From positions 310,001 to 374,000 of the forward strand of contig NZ_MAYH01000023.1 in the NCBI RefSeq assembly GCF_001684975.1: a DNA stretch of 64,000 nucleotides. The letters are read 5' to 3'. The position numbers and the translations under genes are program-made. Source of the stretch: Chryseobacterium artocarpi (lineage in GTDB: Bacteria; Bacteroidota; Bacteroidia; Flavobacteriales; Weeksellaceae). Below are positions 17,589-27,095 of this stretch, piece after piece. The notes beneath the pieces were generated by a model, which was not told the DNA's origin, searched no databases, and saw only the letters and a program-made list of their open reading frames with translations. Positions within the stretch are counted from its first letter, which is position 1. Each line of letters opens with the position of its first letter.

Positions 17589-19076
17589 ATGGATAGTCCG
17601 GTTAAGATTCCTTATGAAAGTTTTATTAAAATAGATAGAAAATCAGAGACTTCTATTTATCTGCAAATTGCCAATCAGTTAGTAAATGCTATTCAAAGAG
17701 GATATTTACCTTTTGGAACAAAGCTTCCCGGTACCAGGGCTTTCAGTGAGATACTGGATGTTCACCGTAATACTGCTGTTGCGGTCTATGATGAATTGTC
17801 TGCACAAGGCTGGGTGGAAAGTTTCCCCAATAAAGGAACCTTTGTGATCGGGAAAGATCAGGAAAAACCAATAAAAGTAAAAGATTTTGAAGAAAATAAT
17901 CTTCAGAACTATCCTAAAACGACAGGATTTTCTTTTAAAACATCCAATATTCTTGATAATCCTTTTGAACATTCAGACTGTGAATATGTTTTTAATGACG
18001 GAGTTCCGGATATAAGGCTTACTCAGGTCGGGCAGCATTCCAGATATTATAGTTCTATCCTTAAAAGAAAATCTACTCAAAAAGCACTAGGACATTATAA
18101 TCATGATGGAAGCGAGTTTTTTAAAGAACATTTATCTCAATACCTGAATCTTTCCCGAGGGTTACCGATTTCTAAAAATAATCTTCTCATTACCCGAAGT
18201 ACGGAAATGAGTATTTATATTGTTTCCGAAATTCTACTTTCAGCTGGAGATACAGTTTTGGTAGGTGATCTCAGTTATTTCTCTGTGAATATGATTTTTC
18301 AGAAAGCAGGAGTTAATATTGTGACGTTACCGATAGATCAGGACGGAATTATTGTAGAAAATGTAAGAGAAATATGCAGGAGACAAAAGATAAGAATGCT
18401 TTATCTTACTCCTCACCATCACTATCCTACTACTGTTGCCTTAAGTGCACAAAGAAGACTGGAACTTCTGGAACTGGCGAATGAATACGGCTTCGTAATT
18501 CTTGAAGACGATTATGATTATGAATTTCATTACGATAAAAGCCCAATTCTTCCTCTTGCCAGCGCAGATACAAACGGAATGGTAATCTATATTGGTTCTT
18601 TTGGGAAATCTCTGGCTCCCGGTTTCAGAACAGGCTTTATTGTTGCTCCCGAAAATCTTATGGTGGAAATGCGGAAACACCTTGGAATCATAGACAGACA
18701 AGGAGATATTCTGATGGAAAGAACCTTGGGGGAAATGATTGAGGAGGGTGAGATCAATCGTTATCTAAAGAAATCTTTAAAAGTATATCAGGAAAGGCGT
18801 GATTATTTCTGTGATCTGCTGAAAGAAAATCTGGGAAATCATATCAACTTTGAAAAGCCTTCCGGAGGTCTTGCCATTTGGTTGGAATGGCATTCTCCTT
18901 TGAATCTGATGCAGCTAAGTAGGAAATGTGCTGAAGACAATCTGTTTATTCCTAAAACGTTATTATATCAGAACAAAGGGCTCACTGCAATGAGGCTTGG
19001 CTTTGGAAATTTAAATTTTGACGAAATGGAAAAAAGCGTCGATATTTTTTCGAAAAATTCAAATAAATTCTTCTAG
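17589..19076 (+). CDS. MocR/PdxR-type GntR regulator with aminotransferase domain
   Basis: 495 residues. An N-terminal winged helix (about 15-85, TSIYLQIANQLVNAIQRGYL) is joined by a linker to a fold-type I aminotransferase-like domain (about 125-490). The PLP-binding lysine is present as Lys340 in GSFGKSLAPGF, as are the DDYDYEFHYD loop and the family Arg near the C-terminus. MocR proteins bind PLP or related compounds and often activate the divergent gene. The start lies 66 bases from the start of the biotin operon. As BioA and BioF both need PLP, control of biotin genes by PLP status is an attractive inference. Two further MocR genes (56469, 61168) are in the window. Confidence 0.92.
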   Translation: MDSPVKIPYESFIKIDRKSETSIYLQIANQLVNAIQRGYLPFGTKLPGTRAFSEILDVHRNTAVAVYDELSAQGWVESFPNKGTFVIGKDQEKPIKVKDFEENNLQNYPKTTGFSFKTSNILDNPFEHSDCEYVFNDGVPDIRLTQVGQHSRYYSSILKRKSTQKALGHYNHDGSEFFKEHLSQYLNLSRGLPISKNNLLITRSTEMSIYIVSEILLSAGDTVLVGDLSYFSVNMIFQKAGVNIVTLPIDQDGIIVENVREICRRQKIRMLYLTPHHHYPTTVALSAQRRLELLELANEYGFVILEDDYDYEFHYDKSPILPLASADTNGMVIYIGSFGKSLAPGFRTGFIVAPENLMVEMRKHLGIIDRQGDILMERTLGEMIEEGEINRYLKKSLKVYQERRDYFCDLLKENLGNHINFEKPSGGLAIWLEWHSPLNLMQLSRKCAEDNLFIPKTLLYQNKGLTAMRLGFGNLNFDEMEKSVDIFSKNSNKFF

Positions 19077-19306
19077 CTTCTCTTTTTGGAGATTTTTTTG
19101 AATATGATTTTTACACTTTTTTAGTTTTTTTTACTTTTTTAATATTACATTTTCATTAATTCTAGGGATCAACAATTCTACTTTTGTCCCATTTTGAGAC
19201 TGTTAAAAATTAAGCCGCATCGTAGTTTTTTCCATAAGATCTGCGCTTTCTCTACTAAGGATTTTATAGCAGATTCACATTCATTTGAAATATGTGACAA
19301 AAATCA

Positions 19307-19340
19307 TTGTGATATTTTACCAAATATTATTCTATATTCG
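19307..19340 (+). promoter_or_regulatory. Probable promoter of the siderophore receptor gene
   Basis: TTG (19307-19309), 23 bases, TATATTCG (19333-19340), one base off the -7 consensus. It is followed six bases later by the palindrome at 19346. Confidence 0.4.
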
Positions 19341-19345
19341 TCTCA

Positions 19346-19368
19346 TTATTTTTAATCATTCTAAATAA
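19346..19368. promoter_or_regulatory. 23-base palindromic operator (candidate iron box) of the receptor gene
   Basis: Half-sites TTATTTTTAAT and ATTCTAAATAA around one central C; nine of eleven pairs are symmetric. It ends one base before the start codon, so a bound repressor would cover the transcription start and initial mRNA region. The motif is the same as at 8454-8476. Confidence 0.6.
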
Positions 19369-19369
19369 A

Positions 19370-21604
19370 ATGAAACGACAATATGCGCTTTCAGTCATTA
19401 TATTGGCTGCCGTTACCGCACATACTTCTGCACAGAGCAAGCAGGATAGTATTACAAGCACAAAAGATATCAATGAAATTGTTCTGGTATCTTCACGTTC
19501 TCCAAAACAAATCAGTGATATTCCGGGAACGGTTTGGATCATTGGGGAAAAAGAACTTCAGACACAAATAAAAGGCGGTGCCGGGCTGAAAGAAGTATTG
19601 GGAAATATGATTCCGGGGTTTGATTTTGGGAATCAGGGAAGAACGAATTATGCTCAGAATATGAGAGGCAGAAATGTCTTGGTGATGCTCAACGGAGTTT
19701 CACTCAACAGTACAAGAGCTTCCAGCAGACAGTTTGATGCCATAGATCCTTTTAACATCGAAAGAATTGAAGTGTTATCCGGAGCTTCCGCTATTTATGG
19801 TGGAGATTCTACTGGTGGTATCATCAATATCATTACTAAAAAACCTACTTCTGATAAACTAGAATTTGAGACTTCTGTAGGACTTAAAACAGGTTTTCAT
19901 AAAGGAGACTTGGATAAAAGAATTGCCCAATCTGTTCAAGGTGGTAATGATGCCGTCAAGTTTAGGCTTGGAGCCGCTTTTACGCAGAATGAAGGTGCAT
20001 TTGATGCCAAAGGAGATCAAATTATTACAGATGTAAAACAGGCAGATTTTCAGTATAACAGATCTATTGATCTTTTGGGTGGTTTAAGCGTAAAATTAAG
20101 CCCTGATCAGGATTTGAATCTGGATCTTCAGTACTACAATTCAAAAGTAAGAAATAAAAAATGGCTTTCCTTTGGTCCTGGATTTACAGGGTTTACAACA
20201 AAAAACCCTGATCTGATCAATGTTCTGGACGGTTCAGACTCTGATGTCGTTCCTCGTACAGAGCGTTTCATGGCAAATTTGCAATACAGTCTTCGTAATA
20301 TACTGGGCGGACATAATTTATTACTTCAGGGGTATGGAAGAAGAGAAGAAGTAGATTTCGGAGCTTCGTTTGCTGAAGTTCCTAAACCTCCAGCAGGTGT
20401 TGTTCTTCCGGTATTTCTTTCTTCAGCAAGAGGAAATACGGATGTTTATGGAGCAAAAGCTGTATTGTCAAAGAAATGGAATGCTTTCAATTTCACTTAC
20501 GGAACAGACATTGATTTTGAAAACTTTAAAGGAGATCAGGCAATATTTAATCCACAAAAAAGTAGTGAGTCAGGAGGTTTGATTAATAAAACTGATGCTT
20601 TTGTGGGAAGATATCCTGATACTAAAATATTTACTCTGGCTGGTTTTATTCAGGCTGACTGGAACATCACAAAGCAACTTACCCTTTCCGGAGGAATCAG
20701 ACAGCAGTTCATTAATGTGAAGCTGGATGATTTTGTGGGATTTAAAGAGCAGGTATACATGCATTTCGGGTATGGAAACTCTGCAGATGTAGTGAAAGGG
20801 GGTAAAAACAATTATGACGTAACTCTTCTGAACGGAAGTTTATTATACAAAATTACCCCTTCATCACAAACCTGGTTCAGCTTTTCACAAGGGTTTGCCA
20901 TACCGGATGCAGCCAAATCTTATGGTTTTGGAAAGTATCAGCTGAATAACAACCGATGGAACCTTTTAAACAGTATGAATATCGCAGAACAACCTTTAAG
21001 CGGAATAAAAACTGATCAATTTGAACTTGGTTTCAGACATAATAGAGGTGCTGAGCCTGGATTTTATGCACAAGGATCAGTATTCTATGCTCTGTCCAGC
21101 AAAACACTGAAAATTGACAATGCTGCTTTTACGGTTTCTCTTCTTGATCAAAAATTGAGAAATTTTGGTTTTGAAGGAGCACTGGGATATCGTTTTGCCC
21201 AAGGTTTAGAACTGGGAGGAAATATTTTATTAATGGAATCTGAGACAAAAACATTAGATAAAGGATGGCAGAATCAATCTGTTTATACTACCAATCCTTC
21301 TAAGTTTATGACTTTTGCAGGATGGAATGCTAAAAGGTTTTCACTGAGATTACAAATGCAAAATTCCATGAATTATACAGATCTTGCCGATATGAAGATT
21401 AATGGCTATACCCTATTTGATTTTATGGGAGACATTAAACTGAATAAAGGAACGATTAATTTCGGAATTCAGAATATCTTTAATAAGCAATATACTACGA
21501 TTTGGGGACAGCGTTCTGTATTTTTCTACGGAGCACCTCAGAAAGCTTTTGCTTATCAGGGTCGCGGAACAACGTTTTCTGTAGGCTACACGATTAACTA
21601 TTAA
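19370..21604 (+). CDS. TonB-dependent outer-membrane siderophore receptor
   Basis: 744 residues. The signal peptide (MKRQYALSVIILAAVTAHTSAQ) is followed by the TonB box region and the plug domain (about 40-160), with RGRNVLVMLNGVSLNS and IERIEVLSGASAIYGGDSTGGIINIITKK, hallmarks of siderophore receptors. A 22-strand barrel follows and ends in aromatic residues (GTTFSVGYTINY). It imports a ferric chelate across the outer membrane using TonB energy. Its gene stands directly ahead of a hydroxamate siderophore biosynthesis operon on the same strand, separated by a likely terminator, so it probably takes up that siderophore. Confidence 0.93.
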   Translation: MKRQYALSVIILAAVTAHTSAQSKQDSITSTKDINEIVLVSSRSPKQISDIPGTVWIIGEKELQTQIKGGAGLKEVLGNMIPGFDFGNQGRTNYAQNMRGRNVLVMLNGVSLNSTRASSRQFDAIDPFNIERIEVLSGASAIYGGDSTGGIINIITKKPTSDKLEFETSVGLKTGFHKGDLDKRIAQSVQGGNDAVKFRLGAAFTQNEGAFDAKGDQIITDVKQADFQYNRSIDLLGGLSVKLSPDQDLNLDLQYYNSKVRNKKWLSFGPGFTGFTTKNPDLINVLDGSDSDVVPRTERFMANLQYSLRNILGGHNLLLQGYGRREEVDFGASFAEVPKPPAGVVLPVFLSSARGNTDVYGAKAVLSKKWNAFNFTYGTDIDFENFKGDQAIFNPQKSSESGGLINKTDAFVGRYPDTKIFTLAGFIQADWNITKQLTLSGGIRQQFINVKLDDFVGFKEQVYMHFGYGNSADVVKGGKNNYDVTLLNGSLLYKITPSSQTWFSFSQGFAIPDAAKSYGFGKYQLNNNRWNLLNSMNIAEQPLSGIKTDQFELGFRHNRGAEPGFYAQGSVFYALSSKTLKIDNAAFTVSLLDQKLRNFGFEGALGYRFAQGLELGGNILLMESETKTLDKGWQNQSVYTTNPSKFMTFAGWNAKRFSLRLQMQNSMNYTDLADMKINGYTLFDFMGDIKLNKGTINFGIQNIFNKQYTTIWGQRSVFFYGAPQKAFAYQGRGTTFSVGYTINY

Positions 21605-21607
21605 ACT

Positions 21608-21656
21608 CTTATAAGATTTACTGGTATATTTTAATCTCATAATATAAGTTTTTTTT
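21608..21656 (+). terminator. Probable terminator after the receptor gene
   Basis: CTTATAAGATT (21608-21618) pairs, with a small bulge, with AATCTCATAATATAAG (21633-21648), followed by eight T. It would make the biosynthesis operon depend on its own promoter or on read-through. Confidence 0.5.
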
Positions 21657-21698
21657 AACACAACAATTTTATTTATAAGTATTTGCCCATTAAATATT

Positions 21699-21758
21699 TG
21701 ATTTTAAGGAGCATTAAAATATATCAGTAATCTACATTCAAAACTGATTCTTAAGGAG
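21699..21758 (+). promoter_or_regulatory. Direct repeats upstream of the siderophore operon
   Basis: TGATTTTAAGGAG (21699-21711) recurs as TGATTCTTAAGGAG (21745-21758), 46 bases apart, and ATCAGT/ACTGAT arms lie between them (21723-21748). No clear iron palindrome or full -7/-33 pair is seen, so the operon's promoter remains unassigned. Confidence 0.3.
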
Positions 21759-21785
21759 TAAAAAGAACACATACAAATCATATCT

Positions 21786-23303
21786 ATGAACACCGTTATT
21801 ACCGAGCAGATTGTTGCGGGGAAGGATCATCTTTTCCAAAATCTCGAAAATTTATTCTGTGATATAAACATTCACGAATACCAGGCAGCAATGCAAAAGA
21901 CTCAGCAGAGCGTCATTGCATTTCTTGAAGAAACACACAAGCCCTTTAGTGGAGTTTCACCAAAAGACTTACGTAAACAATTCGAATATATAGATCTTAA
22001 CGCCCCTCCGATAAGTTATGAAGAGCTTTTCGAAGAAGTAAATGATTTATATACACAACACGCCATTGCTTTTCATCATCCTAAATATGTGGCACATCTC
22101 AATTGTCCGGTAGTTATCCCGGCGGTTGCAGCGGAGGCAATGATAAGCTCTATCAATTCTTCTTTAGACACCTGGGATCAGAGTGCGGGAGGTACTTTGA
22201 TGGAACAGAAACTTATTGAATGGACTTGTAGGGAAATAGGCTTTGATAAAGATTCAGACGGAATTTTTACCAGTGGAGGTTCTCAGAGTAATATGATGGG
22301 AATGCTGCTGGCAAGAGATCATTTTTCTATTAAGTACCTTAATCATAATATAAAAAAAGACGGACTTCCCAAAGAAGCGCACCGTTTCAGGATCTTTGTA
22401 TCGGAAGCAGCGCATTTCAGTATTCAGAAGAGTGCTTCTATGCTGGGACTTGGCGAGCAGGCTGTCATTAAAATCAAAACAGACCGTTCTTTCAGAATGA
22501 ACAGTGTATTGCTGGAAGATGCTGTAAGAAAGGAAATTGAAAACGGAAATATTCCTATTGCTGTTGTGGCAACAGCAGGAACCACAGATTTCGGGAATGT
22601 AGATCCGCTGATCAATATTTCAGGGATTGCCAAAAAGTACAATCTGTGGTTTCATGTAGATGCAGCCTATGGATGTGCTCTGCTTTTAACAGAAAGATAC
22701 CGTCATCTGATCAATGGAATTGAAGCCGCAGATTCTGTAACGATAGATTATCATAAAGGATTTTTCCAGCCAGTGAGCAGCAGTGGCTTTTTAGTAAAAG
22801 ACAAAAACTATTTCAGGCTGATTACCCATTATGCGGATTATCTGAATCCTAAAGATCATGATGAAAATGAAATTCCGAATCAGGTAAATAAATCTATACA
22901 GACAACAAGACGTTTCGATGCACTGAAACTTTGGTTTACCTTGAGAATTATTGGAAAAAAAGGGCTGGGAAGTTATGTTGACAGAATTATTCTGACTGCC
23001 CGTGAAGCTGCTGAAGTTCTGGAAAGTGATCCTTATTTTGAACTCTTGAATTCTTCTGATATTTCAGCACTGGTTTTCCGTTATTCGGCAGATCCATTTA
23101 AAACATTTGACCTGAACAGGATCAATACTTATATCAAATCACAACTTTACAAACAGGGAAATGCCCTTACAGCAGGAACTAAGGTAAACGGACAGTTTTA
23201 TCTGAAGTTTACCATCCTTAATCCTTTAACGACTATTGAAGACATTAAATCTATCCTTAACATTATTAAAAAATACGGAAATGAATACATTGAACTCAAC
23301 TAA
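21786..23303 (+). CDS. PLP-dependent amino-acid decarboxylase of the siderophore operon (DesA-like)
   Basis: 505 residues, group II PLP decarboxylase (as in DesA lysine decarboxylase and diaminobutyrate decarboxylases). Seen: HVDAAYGCALL (about 287-297) with the cofactor Asp, and the PLP lysine about Lys324 in DYHKGFFQP; the SGGSQSNMMGMLLARDH motif lies at about 161-177. It makes the diamine backbone, probably cadaverine from lysine or possibly putrescine, for a hydroxamate siderophore. It is the first gene of a four-gene run; the next gene starts inside its last codons. Specificity cannot be decided by eye. Confidence 0.9.
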   Translation: MNTVITEQIVAGKDHLFQNLENLFCDINIHEYQAAMQKTQQSVIAFLEETHKPFSGVSPKDLRKQFEYIDLNAPPISYEELFEEVNDLYTQHAIAFHHPKYVAHLNCPVVIPAVAAEAMISSINSSLDTWDQSAGGTLMEQKLIEWTCREIGFDKDSDGIFTSGGSQSNMMGMLLARDHFSIKYLNHNIKKDGLPKEAHRFRIFVSEAAHFSIQKSASMLGLGEQAVIKIKTDRSFRMNSVLLEDAVRKEIENGNIPIAVVATAGTTDFGNVDPLINISGIAKKYNLWFHVDAAYGCALLLTERYRHLINGIEAADSVTIDYHKGFFQPVSSSGFLVKDKNYFRLITHYADYLNPKDHDENEIPNQVNKSIQTTRRFDALKLWFTLRIIGKKGLGSYVDRIILTAREAAEVLESDPYFELLNSSDISALVFRYSADPFKTFDLNRINTYIKSQLYKQGNALTAGTKVNGQFYLKFTILNPLTTIEDIKSILNIIKKYGNEYIELN

Positions 23304-25704
23304 TATCCCGGAATACGCAGAAAAGATAAACTATACAGCACTTATCAACTGCTACATGAAAGAATTTACAAACTGGAGCCGATATTTAGGGATCCCTAAA
23401 TACGATGAAGGAATTGCTAAATATCTCCAGAAAACACCTACAGATCTTCATATCAGAATAGATTTTGCGTCTATAGGGTGTGACGTATATGTTCCTGTGG
23501 CTTATTTTTCAGAAAGCGGAAGACATCTTTTTGATTTTCCTGTATTGATGAGAATTTTAGAGACTGATGAAGTTTCAGAACTTGATGTTTATGGTTTTAT
23601 GACTCTTACCGCTGAATATGCTAAAGGAATTCATCCTGGTATTGAAGCTTCTACCGTACTGGAAAGATTAAGCAACAGTATTGATAACCTTTCGGAATAT
23701 CTGTATCATTCTATCCACAGTAAACAGGCGATCAATGATCTGGAAATGTCTTTCATTGAAGCTGAACAGTCTCTTATTTTAGGGCATATTCTTCATCCGG
23801 TCCCAAAATCTAAACAAGGATTCAAAGGAGAGGACCTTTTGAAATATTCACCAGAAACTTCGGGAAGATTCCAGTTGTTTTATTTCCTTGTAAATCCTGA
23901 AAATTTTATCGAAAAAAATGCAGATGGTGAGCTTGTAAGTAAAGAACTTGCCGAGAAAATATATCCGACTCTGGATAGTGAACATAAAAAACTTTGGGAC
24001 CAGCATCCTGAGTATCATATTCTTCCAATGCACCCTTGGGAAGCAGATTATCTCTTGAGTCAGGAAAATGTACAGATCATGCAGGAACAAGGTGTTATTT
24101 TTGCTTTGGGACATTATGGTGAGTACTTCACTCCTACTTCTTCTGTAAGAACGGTATACAATGAGGATAATAAATGGATGTTCAAGTTTTCTTTGCATGT
24201 TAAAATCACCAATTCTGAGAGAATCAATCTGTATCCGGAACTTCACCGTGGCTATGATATCAGCAGACTTCTGAAAACGGATTGGGGAAAAAACTTACAG
24301 AATGATTTCCCTGAAATTGACTTTATGGTAGATCCTGCTTTTATGGCGGTTACTTTCAATGGAAAAGTGATCAATGGGTTCAATATCAGCATCAGAAGAA
24401 ATCCGTTCCAAGGAGAAAACAAGAATAGAAATGTAACTCTTCTGGCTGCTTTATGTCAGGATGGAATTTTAGGCAAACCTTCAAGATTACAGAATATCAT
24501 CACGACTACTGCTGAAAAACTGGATCAGCCTGTTGAAAAAATAGCTTTGGAATGGTTCAAGCAGTATCTTCACCTTTGTGTAAGACCTATTGTAAGAATT
24601 CTGAATACTTACGGACTTGCGTGTGAGTTCCATCAGCAAAATGTAATGATAGAACTTGATAAAAAAGGATTTCCGGCGAAGATTTATTTTAGGGATAATC
24701 AAGGGTTCTTTTTCAGAGAAGGAAGAAAGGATCTTGTTTCCACTGCACTTCCGGGAATTGCAGATGAAAGTCAGTCTATAATTGATGAAGAATCTTTAGC
24801 TCCAAAGTATACTTATTATTTGGTCACAAACAATATTTTAGGAGTTGTAAATGCTTTAGGATGTAATCAATTGGCAGATGAAAAGAAACTGATCAACCTG
24901 GTTTATAAAGCTTTCAAAGAACTTGAAAATGAAGACGAAACGGGATTAGTAGATTATATTACCAATAAAAGAAACTGGTATACCAAAGGAAACCTCATCA
25001 CCAGCTTACAAAACATCAATGAAGCAGATGAATCTCTTGAATATCCTGCTGTTTTCCTTGATACGCCTAACCCACTGACTAAATATTTCTACAGCCATAA
25101 ATTAATCAAACCAACTACTACAGAAACAGTATACTCACGTCATTTCGAAGACGAAAATATCACAATCAGCATCAGACCTTTCGATATTGATAATGATTTT
25201 GAAATGATCCATGAATGGTTCAATAGGGAGCACGCCAAGCCTTATTGGAAAATGGATGGTCCTAAAAGAGAGCTGGAATTGTGGTTCAGAACAATTCTTC
25301 CAAGCGACGAACAGCATAGTTTTATTGGAGAAATCAATGGTGTTCCACAATTTAGCTTTGAACCTTATTGGCCAATGCGTGATATTGTAGGGGCTTATTA
25401 TGACTCTCTTCCTACTGATTACGGAACGCATTTCTTTGTTGCTGAAACGCGTAAAGATAAAAAGTATTCCTTCCAGTCTTTCCAGGTAGCACTGGATTAT
25501 ATATTCTCACTTCCGGAGGTTGGGAAATGTATCGGTGAAGCTTCTGTAGAAGCAGTTCCTACTGATAGATTGATCACAAAATTAGGGTATACAAGAGAAG
25601 GTGTTATCACCATGCCCCATAAAACAGCTTACCTTACTTTCTGCACTCGTGAAAATTATTGGGAAAAATGCCCGGAAAGTAAACTAGAAGCAAATAACGC
25701 TTAA
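23281..25704 (+). CDS. IucA/IucC siderophore synthetase fused to a GNAT acyltransferase
   Basis: About 807 residues. I chose the ATG at 23281 (MNTLNSTNIPEYAEK), which overlaps the decarboxylase by 23 bases; an upstream in-frame ATG at 23236 would add only shadow sequence. Residues about 80-600 are an NRPS-independent siderophore synthetase, with HPVPKSKQGF near 170 and HQQNVMIEL near 450 matching the ATP- and substrate-binding motifs. Residues about 625-795 are an IucB/AlcB-like acyltransferase (ISIRPFDIDNDFEMIHEWFN, then KLGYTREGV). One protein would thus acylate the N-hydroxy-diamine and then join the units by amide bonds, like BibC-type enzymes for bisucaberin. Fusions of these activities are known; whether the product is cyclic or linear cannot be told. 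Confidence 0.92.
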   Translation: MNTLNSTNIPEYAEKINYTALINCYMKEFTNWSRYLGIPKYDEGIAKYLQKTPTDLHIRIDFASIGCDVYVPVAYFSESGRHLFDFPVLMRILETDEVSELDVYGFMTLTAEYAKGIHPGIEASTVLERLSNSIDNLSEYLYHSIHSKQAINDLEMSFIEAEQSLILGHILHPVPKSKQGFKGEDLLKYSPETSGRFQLFYFLVNPENFIEKNADGELVSKELAEKIYPTLDSEHKKLWDQHPEYHILPMHPWEADYLLSQENVQIMQEQGVIFALGHYGEYFTPTSSVRTVYNEDNKWMFKFSLHVKITNSERINLYPELHRGYDISRLLKTDWGKNLQNDFPEIDFMVDPAFMAVTFNGKVINGFNISIRRNPFQGENKNRNVTLLAALCQDGILGKPSRLQNIITTTAEKLDQPVEKIALEWFKQYLHLCVRPIVRILNTYGLACEFHQQNVMIELDKKGFPAKIYFRDNQGFFFREGRKDLVSTALPGIADESQSIIDEESLAPKYTYYLVTNNILGVVNALGCNQLADEKKLINLVYKAFKELENEDETGLVDYITNKRNWYTKGNLITSLQNINEADESLEYPAVFLDTPNPLTKYFYSHKLIKPTTTETVYSRHFEDENITISIRPFDIDNDFEMIHEWFNREHAKPYWKMDGPKRELELWFRTILPSDEQHSFIGEINGVPQFSFEPYWPMRDIVGAYYDSLPTDYGTHFFVAETRKDKKYSFQSFQVALDYIFSLPEVGKCIGEASVEAVPTDRLITKLGYTREGVITMPHKTAYLTFCTRENYWEKCPESKLEANNA

Positions 25705-25714
25705 TCCTATTATC

Positions 25715-25757
25715 AAAAAAGCTTTCGGCTCAGCTCAATGATGAGTCGAAGTTTTTA
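25715..25757 (+). terminator. Hairpin with T-run inside the siderophore operon
   Basis: AAAAAAGCTTTCGGCTCA pairs imperfectly with TGAGTCGAAGTTTTT, followed by ATTT. It lies in the 77-base gap between the synthetase fusion and the N-hydroxylase, so it may lower expression of the two downstream genes or protect the upstream mRNA 3' end. Confidence 0.55.
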
Positions 25758-25781
25758 TTTTAACCTATAAAAATAGAAACA

Positions 25782-27095
25782 TTGGAAAATAATAAAACAT
25801 ATGATATTATCGGGATCGGAATAGGTCCTTTCAATCTTGGGCTAGCCGCTCTTCTTGAACCTGTGGAAACGGTTTCTGCTTTATTTCTTGACCAGGCAGA
25901 CGGCTTCGACTGGCATCCAGGGTTGATGCTGGATAATGCAACATTACAGGTTCCTTTCATGGCAGATCTGGTAACGATGGCAGACCCGAAAAGTAAATAC
26001 AGCTTTCTTAATTTTTTAAAAGAAACAGATCGTCTGTACAAGTTTTACATCAGGGAAGATTTTTTCATTTTAAGAAAAGAATATAACTTGTATTGTCAAT
26101 GGGCAGCCAATCAGCTGAACAGCTGTCAGTTTGGAAAAAAAGTAGAGAATATTACATTTAATGAAGCTGAAAAGGTATTCGTTATTGATGTTTTAGATCT
26201 TAAAAACAATGATGTCATCAAATATTCTGCAAAGAAAATTGTATTGGGTACAGGAACACAGCCTAGTTTGCCCGTATTTATGGAAGGTAAAAATTTCCCG
26301 AACGTTATCCATACCTCAGAATATCTTAAGCATAAAAAACAAATTCAGAATGCAGATTCAGTGTCAATTATCGGTTCCGGACAAAGTGCTGCTGAAATAT
26401 TTCAGGATCTTTTACCTGAAACAGAAGATGGTCCTTTCATGAGCTGGTTTACAAGACCTGATCGTTTCTTCCCAATGGAATACTCCAAGTTGACACTTGA
26501 ACTTACTTCTCCGGAATATGTAGATCATTTCTATAATATGCCGCCTTCACAGCGTAAAACAATTCTTGCCAAGCAGCCACCGTTGTATAAAGGAATTAAT
26601 TTTGAACTGATCAATGATATTTTTGATACTTTATATGGAATGAGTGTAGGTAATAAACCTCTAAATGTAGCTCTGAAACCCAGCTGTCAACTTGATAATA
26701 TTTCTCCCGAAGGTAATTCTTACGCGTTAAATTTCACACACGTACAGGATAATGCTACTTTTACTCATATCTCAGATTATGTTATTCTTGCAACAGGATA
26801 CAAATATAAGGAACCAAAATTTCTACATGGAATAGAAAACCTTATCCAAAGAACTGAAGACGGATTATTTGATGTGAGCCGTTATTACACAATAGATCAG
26901 GCAGAAAATATTTTTGTTCAGAATGCTGAACTTCATACCCATGGCTTTGTGACTCCGGATCTGGGAATGGGCGCTTACAGAAATGCTTTGATTATTAATG
27001 CTATTGCCGGTAAAGAGGTTTATAAAGTGGAAAAAAGAATCGCTTTTCAGGAGTTTAATACAGAAAAGAAATGGACCGCAAAACATTCATCCTAG
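25782..27095 (+). CDS. Lysine/ornithine-type N-monooxygenase (siderophore)
   Basis: 437 residues, starting at a TTG codon: no in-frame ATG occurs before the FAD motif, and the ATG at 25801 is out of frame. The FAD-binding motif GIGIGPFNLGLA lies at about residues 10-21 and the NADPH-binding GSGQSAAE at about 196-203; the D-type motif ATGYKYKEP comes near 330. This is the IucD/AlcA/DesB family, which N-hydroxylates a diamine or amino acid before acylation. It is the third gene of the siderophore run, after a hairpin, and its last 25 bases overlap the MATE gene. Confidence 0.92.
   Translation: MENNKTYDIIGIGIGPFNLGLAALLEPVETVSALFLDQADGFDWHPGLMLDNATLQVPFMADLVTMADPKSKYSFLNFLKETDRLYKFYIREDFFILRKEYNLYCQWAANQLNSCQFGKKVENITFNEAEKVFVIDVLDLKNNDVIKYSAKKIVLGTGTQPSLPVFMEGKNFPNVIHTSEYLKHKKQIQNADSVSIIGSGQSAAEIFQDLLPETEDGPFMSWFTRPDRFFPMEYSKLTLELTSPEYVDHFYNMPPSQRKTILAKQPPLYKGINFELINDIFDTLYGMSVGNKPLNVALKPSCQLDNISPEGNSYALNFTHVQDNATFTHISDYVILATGYKYKEPKFLHGIENLIQRTEDGLFDVSRYYTIDQAENIFVQNAELHTHGFVTPDLGMGAYRNALIINAIAGKEVYKVEKRIAFQEFNTEKKWTAKHSS

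Noticed and set aside
19080..19140. T-rich stretch after the first MocR gene as a terminator
   Set aside because: Only a four-pair stem (TCTC/GAGA) can be drawn; too weak to call.
23848..24246. 132-codon open frame on the minus strand
   Set aside because: Antisense to the siderophore synthetase domain; no recognisable motif.
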